Source: Curtobacterium sp. A7_M15 (lineage in GTDB: Bacteria; Actinomycetota; Actinomycetes; Actinomycetales; Microbacteriaceae). Taken from it: a stretch of DNA of 37,176 nucleotides. Location of the stretch: NCBI RefSeq assembly GCF_030705415.1, contig NZ_JAUZED010000025.1, positions 1-37,176 of the forward strand, written 5' to 3'. A model generated the notes under the pieces. The model worked only from the letters and a program-made list of their open reading frames with translations, was not told where the DNA came from and made no database searches. Both the position numbers and the translations under genes were made by a program. This document shows positions 16,330-25,862 of the stretch, piece after piece; position 1 is the first letter of the stretch, and every line of letters starts with the position of its first letter.

Positions 16330-17006
16330 CCAAGATCCTCATCGTCGACGACGAGCCGGCCCTGAGCGAGCCCCTGGAGTTCCTGCTGCAGCGCGAGGGG
16401 TACGAGACCTCCGTCGCTGCGGACGGCGTGACCGCGCTGTCGAAGTTCGACGCGGAGAACCCGGACCTGGTGCTGCTCGACCTCATGCTGCCGGGGCTCT
16501 CCGGCACTGAGGTGTGCCGGCAGATCCGGATCCGCTCGAACATCCCGATCATCATGCTCACCGCGAAGGACTCCGAGGTGGACATCGTCGTCGGGCTGGA
16601 GCTCGGCGCGGACGACTACGTCACGAAGCCCTACTCGACCCGGGAGCTCCTCGCCCGCATCCGCGCGGTCCTGCGGCGCCGGACCGAGGACGACCCCGCG
16701 GACAGCGGCATCCTGCAGGTCGGCGGCATCCGGATGGACGTCGAGCGGCACACCGTCGCGGTGGAGGGCTCGGAGACGCCGATGCCGCTCAAGGAGTTCG
16801 AGCTCCTCGAGCTGCTGCTCCGCAACGCCGGGCGCGTGCTCACCCGCGGGCAGCTCATCGACCGGGTCTGGGGATCGGACTACTTCGGGGACACGAAGAC
16901 CCTCGACGTGCACATCAAGCGCATCCGGTCGAAGATCGAGCGCGTCCCGAGCGCCCCGGAGATCCTGGTGACCGTCCGCGGGCTCGGCTACCGCATCGAG
17001 GGCTGA
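16326..17006 (+). CDS. regX3: Phosphate response regulator RegX3 (PhoP)
   Basis: The 226-residue OmpR-type regulator pairs with SenX3. The receiver (about 1-118) has the acidic pocket D8/D9, phospho-acceptor D52 in LVLLDLMLPG, Thr79 and Lys101 in VTKPYS. The winged helix (about 128-226) has MPLKEFELLELLL and VWGSDYFGDTKTLDVHIKRIR. GTG at 16326 overlaps the senX3 TGA by four bases (GTGA). It should bind the PHO boxes before pstS, and perhaps those near ppk and phoU. A tandem repeat begins at its stop codon. Confidence 0.95.
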   Translation: MTKILIVDDEPALSEPLEFLLQREGYETSVAADGVTALSKFDAENPDLVLLDLMLPGLSGTEVCRQIRIRSNIPIIMLTAKDSEVDIVVGLELGADDYVTKPYSTRELLARIRAVLRRRTEDDPADSGILQVGGIRMDVERHTVAVEGSETPMPLKEFELLELLLRNAGRVLTRGQLIDRVWGSDYFGDTKTLDVHIKRIRSKIERVPSAPEILVTVRGLGYRIEG

Positions 17007-17069
17007 CGCGGAGTCGGCGGGCGCGGCGTCGGCTGACGCGGAGTCGGCTGACCCGGCGTCGGCTCACGC
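17001..17069. repeat. 15-bp tandem repeat covering the regX3 stop
   Basis: The unit GGCTGACGCGGAGTC occurs at 17001-17015, and related copies follow at 17016-17030, 17031-17045 (identical to the first) and 17046-17060, with a partial one to 17069. The first copy carries the final Gly codon and TGA stop of regX3. The unit length is a multiple of three and each intact copy repeats the in-frame TGA, so growth of the array would not extend the protein. Confidence 0.8.
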
Positions 17070-17072
17070 ACT

Positions 17073-17113
17073 GGAGGCGCTGTGCCGGTCCCTGGGACCG
17101 GCACCGCGCCTCC
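17073..17113 (+). terminator. Terminator after senX3-regX3
   Basis: A long stem pairs GGAGGCGC (17073-17080) with GCGCCTCC (17106-17113) and continues as TGCCGGTCC against GGACCGGCA after a small internal bulge. TGTACTT follows, a weak T-containing tail. It also lies just past the lipoprotein gene on the other strand, so it may serve both. Confidence 0.8.
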
Positions 17114-17134
17114 TGTACTTGCGTGTGGCCGCGG

Positions 17135-17758
17135 CTAGTTGCCGGCGTCCTGCGTCGCGTCGTCGGTCGGGGTCGCCGCGGGCGTCTCGACCGGGAGGGT
17201 GATCTCGCTGGTGGGCTCCGGCGAGGAGGTGGGCGCGAGCGTCGCGTACTCCTCCTGCTGGCTCGTGAGCACCGGGACGCTCGCCGAGACGCCCTCGGCG
17301 CCCGAGTACGAGAAGTAGACCTTGACGAGGGAGCCCGGCTTGGTGTCCGCGTCGTCGAAGACGACCTCGCGCGACTGGCCGGCGGCCGTGCCCTGCGTGG
17401 TGTCGTCGCCCTCTTCCGTCGAGGCCGTGGCCTGCTCGGAGGGCTCCGCCGCGGCACCGAGGTCGATGTGCGTGTTCGCCGGGACCGTGACGGTCTGGGT
17501 GTCCCCACCGACCTCGATCGACAGGGTGACGTCGTCACGCTCGGCGTTGTTCACGATCGTGCCGACGAACCGGGCACCCTCGGCGTCGTCCGCGATGAGG
17601 AGCGCGTTGCGGATGTCCACCTTGCCGGTCGTCACGTTGACGCCGTCGGTGATCTGCTTGATCTCCGTCGTCTGTGCGGGCGACATGAACTCGCAGCCGG
17701 TGGCGCCGAGCGCGATGGTTGCCGCAACGGCGACGGACACGAGTACCCGAGCTCGCAA
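17135..17758 (-). CDS. Secreted lipoprotein of unknown function
   Basis: A 207-residue lipoprotein. The TTG at 17758 is the best start: GGAGG lies 6 bases upstream and the product begins with a compact signal peptide, RARVLV, a hydrophobic run, and lipobox LGATGC with the lipidated Cys at residue 22. Starts further upstream would place the ribosome-binding site inside the coding region. The mature part has VDIRNALLIADDAEGARFVG and a beta-rich domain that may resemble a copper-chaperone or Ig-like fold, then a Ser/Thr/Pro/Glu-rich tail. I do not recognise a named family. It is divergent from carD and convergent with regX3. Confidence 0.8.
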   Translation of the reverse strand: MRARVLVSVAVAATIALGATGCEFMSPAQTTEIKQITDGVNVTTGKVDIRNALLIADDAEGARFVGTIVNNAERDDVTLSIEVGGDTQTVTVPANTHIDLGAAAEPSEQATASTEEGDDTTQGTAAGQSREVVFDDADTKPGSLVKVYFSYSGAEGVSASVPVLTSQQEEYATLAPTSSPEPTSEITLPVETPAATPTDDATQDAGN

Positions 17759-17865
17759 GAGATTCCTCCGGAAGATCACGATGTGGACCGGACGGTCCGC
17801 GACCATCCTACCGATCGGCGGGTGTGCCAGTTGTTAGGCGCCCCTTACCCGAACAACGCTTGTGG

Positions 17866-17871
17866 TAAACT
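17866..17871 (+). promoter_or_regulatory. carD promoter -10 box
   Basis: TAAACT at 17866-17871, preceded by TGTGG, gives an extended -10-like element. A start near 17878 leaves a leader of about 20 bases that contains GGAG before the ATG at 17898. Confidence 0.55.
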
Positions 17872-17897
17872 GGGTGTCTCGGAACGGAGCCTGATAC

Positions 17898-18380
17898 ATG
17901 CAATTCGAGGTCGGCGAGACCGTCGTCTACCCCCATCACGGGGCGGCAACCATCTCTGAAGTCAAGACGCGCGTCATCAAGGGTGAGGAAAAGGTCTACC
18001 TGAAGCTGCGGGTCACCCAGGGTGACCTGACGATCGAGGTCCCGGCGGACAACGTCGACCTGGTCGGAGTCCGCGACGTGATCGGCAAGGAAGGCCTCGA
18101 CAAGGTGTTCGAGGTCCTGCGTGCCCCCTTCACCGAAGAGCCCACGAACTGGTCGCGCCGCTACAAGGCGAACCTCGAGAAGCTCGCTTCCGGTGACGTC
18201 ATCAAGGTGTCCGAGGTCGTCCGCGACCTCTGGCGTCGCGACCAAGACCGCGGCCTGTCCGCGGGGGAGAAGCGGATGCTCGCCAAGGCACGGCAGATCC
18301 TGATCTCCGAGCTGGCGCTGGCAGAGAAGACCGACGAGGACAAGGCATCGACCGTCCTCGACGAGGTCCTCGCCTCCTGA
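17898..18380 (+). CDS. carD: CarD-family RNA polymerase-binding regulator
   Basis: CarD binds the RNA polymerase beta subunit and stabilises open complexes, notably at rRNA promoters. The 160-residue protein has the N-terminal Tudor-like RNA polymerase interaction domain (about 1-55) with [17 protein letters not shown], and a helical DNA-binding domain with [13 protein letters not shown] and the conserved Trp in [15 protein letters not shown]. Length and sequence are typical. It heads the conserved order carD-ispD-ispF-cysS-rlmB also found in mycobacteria. Confidence 0.96.
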   Translation: MQFEVGETVVYPHHGAATISEVKTRVIKGEEKVYLKLRVTQGDLTIEVPADNVDLVGVRDVIGKEGLDKVFEVLRAPFTEEPTNWSRRYKANLEKLASGDVIKVSEVVRDLWRRDQDRGLSAGEKRMLAKARQILISELALAEKTDEDKASTVLDEVLAS

Positions 18381-18429
18381 GCGCACCGAACCACTGAACA
18401 CGTCCTCGACCGTTCTGTTCCCCCACGGG

Positions 18430-19593
18430 GTGGACAGGGCGGTCGTCGTCGTTGCGGCCGGGTCCGGCACACGGCTCGGCATCGGGACGGCCAAGGCGTT
18501 CGTCCCGGTGGCCGGCACGCTGATGCTCGCGCGGGCGCTCGAGCCGCTGTTCGCGCTGGCGTCGCCGACGCTCGTCGTGGTGGTCGCGCCGACGGCGCTC
18601 CTCGACGACTGTCGGCAGGTGGTCGCCTCCGTCGCCGGCGCAGCGGTCGGGTACACGGCCGTCGTCCCAGGAGGCGCGGATCGCCACGCCTCGGTCGAGG
18701 CCGGCCTGGCAGTGCTGCCGGACTCCGTCACCTCGGTGCTGGTGCACGACGCAGCACGGTGCCTCACGCCGTCCGCCCAGTTCGAGCGGGTCTTCGACGC
18801 CGTCGCCGGCGGCGGTGGTGCGGGGTTCGTCCCCGCGTTGCCCGTCACGGACACGATCAAGCGGGTGTCCGGCGACGTGGTGGTCGAGACGGTCGACCGG
18901 TCCGCGCTCGTCGGGGTGCAGACGCCGCAGGGCTTCCCGCTCGCCGGGCTCCGGCAGGCGTACGCGGTGTCGCAGCAGGCCGAGACCGACGACGCGGGGG
19001 TCTTCCAGGCCGCGGGCGGCACCGTGCGGTCCGTCCCCGGGGACGCCGACGCCTTCAAGATCACGACCGCGTGGGACCTCGGTCGCGCCGAGTCGATCGT
19101 CCGTGCCCGTACCGCAGCCCCCGTGGACACACGGGTCGGCCTCGGGGTGGACGTGCACGCCTTCGACGCCGCGTCGCCGTGCCGTGTCGGGCTGCTCGAC
19201 TTCCCCGACGAACCGGGACTCTCCGGCCACAGCGACGGCGACGCAGTGGCGCACGCGGTCTGCGACGCCCTGCTCTCCGCAGGCGGGCTGGGCGACATCG
19301 GCGGGACCTTCGGCACGTCGGACCCCGCGTACGCCGGGGCAGCGGGCGACGTCTTCGTCCGGGGGGCGGTCGCGATGCTCGCCGCCGCAGGCCTGACGCC
19401 CGTGTCCGTCACCGTGCAGGTCATCGGCAACCGCCCACGGATCGGCGCACGTCGGGCCGAGATGCAGGACGCCCTCGGCGCCGTCGTCGGGGCCCCGGTC
19501 GCCGTGTCCGGCACGACGACGGACGGTCTCGGCTTCACCGGCCGCGGCGAGGGGCTCGCCGCGATCGCGACGGCCGTCGTCCGACCGGCCTGA
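18430..19593 (+). CDS. ispDF: Bifunctional IspD-IspF isoprenoid enzyme
   Basis: The 387-residue fusion performs two steps of the MEP pathway. The IspD part (about 1-230) makes CDP-methylerythritol from MEP and CTP; it has [16 protein letters not shown] near the start, with Ala where the family motif usually has Pro before Lys, and later VHDAARCL and DTIKRVS. The IspF part (about 235-387) forms the cyclic diphosphate; it has the metal ligands in GVDVHAFD (about 241-243), [16 protein letters not shown] and GDIGGTF, and ends [15 protein letters not shown]. The GTG start at 18430 lies 49 bases after carD with no strong ribosome-binding site, so the exact start is uncertain. IspE is not in the window. 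Confidence 0.93.
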   Translation: MDRAVVVVAAGSGTRLGIGTAKAFVPVAGTLMLARALEPLFALASPTLVVVVAPTALLDDCRQVVASVAGAAVGYTAVVPGGADRHASVEAGLAVLPDSVTSVLVHDAARCLTPSAQFERVFDAVAGGGGAGFVPALPVTDTIKRVSGDVVVETVDRSALVGVQTPQGFPLAGLRQAYAVSQQAETDDAGVFQAAGGTVRSVPGDADAFKITTAWDLGRAESIVRARTAAPVDTRVGLGVDVHAFDAASPCRVGLLDFPDEPGLSGHSDGDAVAHAVCDALLSAGGLGDIGGTFGTSDPAYAGAAGDVFVRGAVAMLAAAGLTPVSVTVQVIGNRPRIGARRAEMQDALGAVVGAPVAVSGTTTDGLGFTGRGEGLAAIATAVVRPA

Positions 19594-19598
19594 CGTCC

Positions 19599-19604
19599 TA
19601 GGCT
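19599..19604 (+). promoter_or_regulatory. -10 box of a leaderless transcript (cysS)
   Basis: TAGGCT lies 6 bases before the GTG at 19611. It would give cysS its own promoter although ispDF ends only 17 bases upstream. Confidence 0.55.
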
Positions 19605-19610
19605 GGACGC

Positions 19611-21020
19611 GTGACCGTTCGCCTCTACGACTCCCGCGCCGCTGCCGTCGTCGACCTCGTCCCGCTGGTCGACGGACAGGTGAGCATGTACGTGTGCGGT
19701 CCGACCGTGCAGTCGTCGCCCCACATCGGGCACCTCCGCTCCGCACTCGTCTACGACATCTGGCGTCGGTGGCTCACGCACCGTGGCCTCCGGGTCACCC
19801 TCGTGCGGAACGTCACGGACATCGACGACAAGGTGCTCGACCTGGCGCACGGCACCGACGAGGCCTGGTTCGCCCGTGCGTACCGCGTCGAGCTCGAGTT
19901 CACGGCCGCGTACAACGCCCTGGGCATCCTGCCGCCGACGTACGAACCGCGCGCGACGGCGAGCGTGCCGCAGATGCACGACATCATCACGAGGCTCATC
20001 GACCGCGGGCACGCCTACGCCGCTGCGGACGGCTCGGGTGACGTCTACTTCGACACCGGCAGCTGGGCGTCCTACGGGGCGCTCACCCGCCAACGTCGCG
20101 AGGACATGGTCGAGGCCACCGACGCCGACCCCCGCGGCAAGCGCGACCCCCGCGACTTCGCACTCTGGAAGGGCGCCAAGCCGGCCGAGCCCGCGACGGC
20201 GAACTGGGACTCGCCCTGGGGCCCCGGTCGCCCCGGCTGGCACATCGAGTGCTCCGCGATGTCCCGGCGCTACCTCGGCCCGGCGTTCGACATCCACGGC
20301 GGCGGCCTCGACCTCCGCTTCCCGCACCACGAGAACGAGCTCGCGCAGTCCACGGCAGCGGGGGACCCGTTCGCCTCGTACTGGCTCCACAACGGCCTCG
20401 TGACGGTCGACGGGCAGAAGATGTCGAAGTCGCTCGGCAACTCGATCTTCGCCGCGGACTTCCTCGGCTCGGCCCGTCCCGTCGTCGTCCGCTACTTCCT
20501 CGGCGCCGCGCACTACCGCTCGTCGATCGACCACCACGACGGCTCCCTGGCCGAGGCCGAGGCAGCGCTCGACCGCATCGAGGGCTTCCTGACCCGGGCC
20601 GCCCCACGGCTCGAGGGCGTCCGGCTGGCCGATGCGCCGGGTGTGCCCGAGGCCTTCGCGGCGGCGATGGACGACGACCTCTCGGTGCCCCAGGCGCTCG
20701 CCGTGCTGCACGAGACCGTCCGCTCCGGGAACGCCGCGCTCGACGCGGACGATGCGGAAGCGCTCGGTCTCGCGTACCATCAGGTGGCCGCGATGGTGGA
20801 GGTGCTCGGCATCGACCCGCGAGCGGCCCACTGGTCGAGCGGCGGTCAGGACACCTCTGCCGCCCCGCTCGCAGCCCTCGTCGAACGCCTCGTGCAGGAG
20901 CGCGCCGACGCCCGGGCCGCACGGGACTTCGCGACGGCCGACCGCGTGCGAGACGACCTCGCCGCCGCGGGCATCACGATCGAGGACACCGCAGCGGGTA
21001 CACGCTGGAGCATCGCCTGA
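19611..21020 (+). CDS. cysS: Cysteinyl-tRNA synthetase
   Basis: This class I enzyme charges tRNA-Cys. The 469-residue protein has [19 protein letters not shown] with the zinc ligand Cys29 and HIGH at 38-41, GWHIECSAM and HHENELAQS for the other zinc ligands, and KMSKSLGN at about 270-277. The C-terminal anticodon-binding part ends with a short DALR-like helix. Length is normal, so it is a true CysS rather than the shorter MshC ligase of mycothiol synthesis. Gene order matches actinobacterial chromosomes. Confidence 0.96.
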   Translation: MTVRLYDSRAAAVVDLVPLVDGQVSMYVCGPTVQSSPHIGHLRSALVYDIWRRWLTHRGLRVTLVRNVTDIDDKVLDLAHGTDEAWFARAYRVELEFTAAYNALGILPPTYEPRATASVPQMHDIITRLIDRGHAYAAADGSGDVYFDTGSWASYGALTRQRREDMVEATDADPRGKRDPRDFALWKGAKPAEPATANWDSPWGPGRPGWHIECSAMSRRYLGPAFDIHGGGLDLRFPHHENELAQSTAAGDPFASYWLHNGLVTVDGQKMSKSLGNSIFAADFLGSARPVVVRYFLGAAHYRSSIDHHDGSLAEAEAALDRIEGFLTRAAPRLEGVRLADAPGVPEAFAAAMDDDLSVPQALAVLHETVRSGNAALDADDAEALGLAYHQVAAMVEVLGIDPRAAHWSSGGQDTSAAPLAALVERLVQERADARAARDFATADRVRDDLAAAGITIEDTAAGTRWSIA

Positions 21021-21048
21021 CAACGGCAGTGCCGAACAGGAGCTGAGC

Positions 21049-22059
21049 ATGAAGAACGTTTCCGGGAGCAAGAAGGGCCGTCCGGGCGCCGTCCGGTCCG
21101 GCCGCAAGGGCAACAAGCAGGTCGGCTCCGGCGGCCAGGGCGCGCAGGCGCTCGAAGGTCGCAAGCCGACGCCGAAGGCCGAGGACCGTCCGTACCACCC
21201 CGCCGGCAAGCGCAAGGCGGCGAAGGAGCGCTACGAGGCAGCCCGCGGTCGCCACGGCGCGTCGAGCTCGCCGCAGCAGCGGACCGGGCGGCCGCCGCAG
21301 CGGAAGACCGACGACTCCGAGCTGGTGACCGGCCGCAACTCCGTGCTCGAGGCCCTGCGGACGAAGACCCCCTCGACGACGCTGTACGTCGCCGCCCGCA
21401 TCGAGGTCGACGACCGCGTCAAGGAGATCCTCGCGCTCGCCAACCACCGCGGCGTGCCGATCATCGAGCTCATGCGTCCGGAGCTCGACCGCATCACGGG
21501 CCACGACAGCGTGCACCAGGGCGTCGCCCTCAAGGTCCCCGCGTACGAGTACGCCGTCGCCGAGGACATCGTCGAGCGCGCGTTCGCCAAGGACGAGGTC
21601 CCGCTGCTCGTCGCCCTCGACGGCATCACGGACCCGCGCAACCTCGGTGCGATCATCCGCTCGACGGCGGCCTTCGGCGGCCACGGCGTCATCGTGCCCC
21701 AGCGCCGGTCGGTCGGGGTGACCGCGTCCGCGTGGAAGACCTCGGCCGGTGCAGCCGCCCGCACGCCCGTCGCGATGGCGCCGAACCTCACGCAGACGCT
21801 CAAGTCGCTCAAGTCGATGGGCCTGTTCGTGCTGGGCCTCGACGGGGACGGCGACGTTGAGCTCGACGGCCTCGAGCTGGCCGACCGTCCGATCGTGATC
21901 GTCGTCGGGTCCGAGGGCAAGGGGCTGTCGCGCCTCGTCACCGAGACCTGCGACGCGATCGTCTCGATCCCGATCTCGAGCGCGACGGAGTCCCTCAACG
22001 CGGGCATCGCCGCGAGCGTCACCCTGTGGGAGGTCGCCCGGCGCCGTCGCGCCGAGTAG
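21049..22059 (+). CDS. rlmB: 23S rRNA 2'-O-methyltransferase RlmB (TrmH family)
   Basis: RlmB methylates a guanosine ribose in 23S rRNA using SAM. The 336-residue protein has a basic, low-complexity N-terminus (about 1-85), rich in Gly, Lys and Arg, then the substrate-binding L30e-like domain with LVTGRNSVLEALR, and the SPOUT knot with ALDGITDPRNLGAIIRS, IVVGSEGKGLS and SSATESLNAGIAASVTL. The ATG at 21049 has AGGAG 6 bases upstream. It is the last gene of the carD series and is convergent with the DUF4032 gene across a G-rich tract. Confidence 0.93.
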   Translation: MKNVSGSKKGRPGAVRSGRKGNKQVGSGGQGAQALEGRKPTPKAEDRPYHPAGKRKAAKERYEAARGRHGASSSPQQRTGRPPQRKTDDSELVTGRNSVLEALRTKTPSTTLYVAARIEVDDRVKEILALANHRGVPIIELMRPELDRITGHDSVHQGVALKVPAYEYAVAEDIVERAFAKDEVPLLVALDGITDPRNLGAIIRSTAAFGGHGVIVPQRRSVGVTASAWKTSAGAAARTPVAMAPNLTQTLKSLKSMGLFVLGLDGDGDVELDGLELADRPIVIVVGSEGKGLSRLVTETCDAIVSIPISSATESLNAGIAASVTLWEVARRRRAE

Positions 22060-22119
22060 TCAGCGGGCAGAACGCGCCGTCGGCGCGGGGCCGAGCGGTC
22101 AGAAAGGGCCGCTCGACCC

Positions 22120-23483
22120 TCACGAACGTGACAGAGAAGGGCGGGGGGCGGGGGGCGGGGGGGGGGGTGGGGGGCGGCCGCCGGCGCGGGCCAGTCCTCG
22201 ACGTCCTCGGGCGAAGCCGGGACCGCGTCGTCCACCACGGGGATGGGGAGCGTCATCGACGAGGTCGGCGGGTTGATCAGCAGCCGCTCGTCGCGACGGT
22301 GTCGCAGCACGTCGTTGATGTAGGCCGTGGTGGCCTCGGGGAGCGACACCGAGCGCTCCTCTTCCTGCGACATGAACCAGCGGTGCTCGAGCAGCTCGTG
22401 GAACACCTCGGCCGGTTCGAGCCGCCCGCGGAGCTCCCGCGGGATCGACCGGATGACCGGCTCGAAGACCCGTGAGACCCACTCGTGCGCCACCATCTCC
22501 TCGTCGAGCTGGTCGCGTCCGTTGCGCGCCCGGTACGAGTCGAGGTCGTTGAGCAGCCGCCGTGCCTGGTTCTCGCCGGCGTCGATCCCGGTGAGGCGCA
22601 GGAGCCGTCGCTGGTGGTGTCCGGCGTCGACGACCTTCGGCTGGATGCGCACCTGCGACCCGCCCTCGGTCGTGTGGATCGAGAGCTCCTCGATGTCGAA
22701 GCCGAGTGCGTTGAGCCGTTCGACGCGGTCGTTGATCCGCCAGCGTTCCTTGACGTCGAACTGCTCGGTGCCGGTGAGCTCCTTCCAGAGCGTCCGGTAC
22801 TGCGCGACGATCCGGTTCGACACGTCCACGGCGTCGGCGTTCTCGTCGAGACGTCCGCCGGCCTCGAGGTCCAGCAGCTCGCCGGCGATGTTCACGCGCG
22901 CGACCTCGAGGTCGTTCTCACGCTGACCGTTCGACAGGCCGCCGGGGTAGAGCTTGCCGGTCTCGGCGTCGACCAGGTAGGCCGCGAAGGCGCCGGCGTC
23001 GCGTCGGAACAGCGTGTTCGAGAGCGAGACGTCGCCCCAGTAGAAGCCGATGACGTGCAGCCGCACGAGCAGGAGTGCGAGGGCGTCGACCAGGCGGGTG
23101 GCCGTCTCGGGGCGGAGCGTCTGCGAGTACAGCGCGCGGTACGGCAGCGAGAAGCGCAGGTGCCGGGTGACGAGCACCGGGTGCAGGGCTTCGCCGTCGG
23201 CGCTCACCCGGTTGGTGATCACCGCGACGGGGTCGACGCACGGCACGTCCATGCGCTGCAGGGTGCGGAGCATCTCGTACTCCGCCCGGGCGACCTCTTC
23301 ACCGGTCTCCTTCACGGCGACGACGTACCCGCCGAGCTGCACGAAGCGCACGAGGTGCCGCGAGATGCCCTTCGGGAGCGCGACGATGGTCGAGTCCGGC
23401 CAGTCCGCCAGTGGGAGGTCCCACGGCAGGTCGAGGAGTCCGGGATCGACGGTGGCGGCGGTGATGGACATCGAGTCGGGCAC
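22120..23483 (-). CDS. DUF4032 protein with kinase-like motifs; 3' end uncertain
   Basis: The conserved part (about 1-430) begins at GTG 23483 with AGAGGA upstream. It resembles LPS-kinase-like folds: a candidate ATP-binding Lys in VVAVKET (K58), then RLHVIGFYWGDVSLSN (H143, D151, N156) and YLVDAETG (D172), reminiscent of catalytic and metal-binding loops. This comparison is my reading; members are formally of unknown function. As written, the frame does not stop after the conserved part but runs through a C-rich tract (22143-22174) and on antisense to rlmB to 21231. A one- or two-base length change in that tract moves it to a frame ending at TGA 22120. I therefore give 22120 as the likely end and note a possible assembly error. 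Confidence 0.7.
22143..22174. repeat. G-run tract at the rlmB/DUF4032 junction
   Basis: On the plus strand the tract is G6-C-G6-C-G11-T-G6. It has four long G runs, enough to form a G-quadruplex on the plus strand and in an rlmB read-through transcript. It sits exactly where a terminator between two convergent genes is expected and disrupts the 3' end of the DUF4032 frame. It may be partly a base-calling artefact. Confidence 0.75.
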
Positions 23484-23515
23484 GGTTGGTTCCTCTGGTA
23501 CGTGTGCGACGGACG

Positions 23516-23561
23516 GGAGGCGGGGGGGGGGGGGGGGGCCCCCCCCCCCCCCCCCGCCTCC
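23516..23561. repeat. Perfect G17/C17 palindrome between msiK-like and DUF4032 genes
   Basis: GGAGGC is followed by 17 G (23522-23538), 17 C (23539-23555) and GCCTCC. The 46 bases are a perfect inverted repeat without a loop, and pairing continues a few bases outward with wobble. It begins 19 bases past the stop of the ABC ATPase gene on the minus strand, the position of a terminator. The outer GGAGGC/GCCTCC stem looks real, as a similar stem follows regX3; the homopolymer core is suspect. Confidence 0.8.
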
Positions 23562-23579
23562 TGTTGGGACCTTCCAGCG

Positions 23580-24680
<1,101 letters not shown>

Positions 24681-24701
24681 GAGCGTTCGGTCCTTCCTTC
24701 A

Positions 24702-24857
24702 CCGGCAGGTACGTGCCGGACGATCCGAGTGAAGCGGTGTGCCCGTGGGGGCCCCGGATGGTCGCCGTCGACCATCGAGGTTCATACAACACGATCTCCC
24801 CCCGGAGCGCCAGTGCTCACACCTGGTTGGGTGGTTCCCATCGAGCCCCGGTACGAT
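24702..24857. promoter_or_regulatory. Divergent control region of the ABC ATPase and thioredoxin-like genes
   Basis: For the minus-strand ATPase gene, TATGAA (complement at 24781-24786) is a candidate -10. Its leader holds two inverted repeats: CCGGCA/TGCCGG at 24702-24719 and GATGGTCG/CGACCATC at 24757-24776 with a 4-base spacer. The second could be an operator near the start site. For the plus-strand gene, TACGAT at 24852-24857 is a candidate -10, giving a leader of about 60 bases with GAGG before the ATG. Confidence 0.5.
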
Positions 24858-24923
24858 CGGCGGGTCCGTCCGGCCTGCGGGGGAAGCCGTTCGGACGACG
24901 ATCAACGTGAGGACACTCGACGC

Positions 24924-25856
24924 ATGACCAACCGCCCCGAGGGTGACGCCCGCGCCGCGCGGAACGAACGACGCGAAGCCGCCCGACAGCGCGCCCAGCG
25001 TGCCCGCGCCCAGCAGAAGCGCCGCCAGCGCGGCCTCCGACTCGGTCTGCAGATCGGCATCGGCGTCGCGCTGCTGGCGGCCGCGACCGTCGTGACGCTC
25101 GTCCTCGTCGACTCCGTGCAGCCGGCGGGCCCCGGCCCCGCGAACACCTCGCAGGGCGGCATCACGATCGGCCAGGACCTCAAGGCGGTCACGGCGGCGT
25201 CGCAGTCGCCCGCGCCGACCTCGACCGACGCCGCCGGTTCGGTGCGCATCACGATGTACGTCGACTACCTCTGCCCGATCTGCGGCCAGTTCGAGGACGC
25301 GAACGGCGAGTACATCCAGAACCTCGTCGACTCCGGCGCGGCGACGGTCGACATCCACCCGATCGCGATCCTGTCGAACCGGTCGCAGGGCACCAAGTAC
25401 TCGCTCCGTGCCGCGAACGCGGCCGCCTGCGTCGCGGACAGCTCGCCCGACCAGTTCTTCGCCGTGAACCAGGCGCTGTTCGCGAAGCAGCCCGAGGAAG
25501 GGACCCCCGGCCTCACCGACGCGCAGCTGACCGAGGTCGTCACGGGCGTGGACGGGCTGCAGAAGGCGTCCACGATCTCGAAGTGCATCGAGGACCAGAC
25601 CTACAGCAAGTGGATCGACGAGCGGACCTCCGCGGTGACCGGCGGAGACATCCCCGGGTCGACGCTGCGGGAGTTCCCCGGCACGCCCCTCGTGCTCGTG
25701 AACGGGCAGCGCTACGAGCTGACCTCGCCGATCACGAACGACGACTTCCGGACCTTCGTGGTGTCGGCTGCCGGCTCGACCGACGTGACGCCGACGCCCA
25801 CGCCGAGCGCCTCCCCGACGCGCTCCTCGACGCCGAGCGCTTCCCCGTCGAACTGA
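24924..25856 (+). CDS. Membrane-anchored DsbA-like thioredoxin-fold protein
   Basis: The 310-residue protein has a charged cytoplasmic N-terminus (about 1-38, rich in Arg, Ala and Gln), one membrane helix (about 39-60), and an external DsbA/thioredoxin_4 domain with YVDYLCPICGQFEDANG; the CPIC active site is at 117-120. A conserved cis-Pro region, EFPGTPLVLVNG, lies near 255. Other Cys are at about 165 and 215. The C-terminal 25 residues are Thr/Pro/Ser-rich. It probably oxidises or isomerises disulfides of exported proteins. It is convergent with the metallopeptidase gene, with 6 bases between. Confidence 0.9.
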   Translation: MTNRPEGDARAARNERREAARQRAQRARAQQKRRQRGLRLGLQIGIGVALLAAATVVTLVLVDSVQPAGPGPANTSQGGITIGQDLKAVTAASQSPAPTSTDAAGSVRITMYVDYLCPICGQFEDANGEYIQNLVDSGAATVDIHPIAILSNRSQGTKYSLRAANAAACVADSSPDQFFAVNQALFAKQPEEGTPGLTDAQLTEVVTGVDGLQKASTISKCIEDQTYSKWIDERTSAVTGGDIPGSTLREFPGTPLVLVNGQRYELTSPITNDDFRTFVVSAAGSTDVTPTPTPSASPTRSSTPSASPSN

Positions 25857-25862
25857 CCCGGA

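Noticed and set aside
21231-22119. C-terminal extension of the DUF4032 frame to 750 residues
   Set aside because: The extension is antisense to rlmB, has no recognisable domain, and begins in a suspicious C-rich tract; I treat it as a consequence of tract length.
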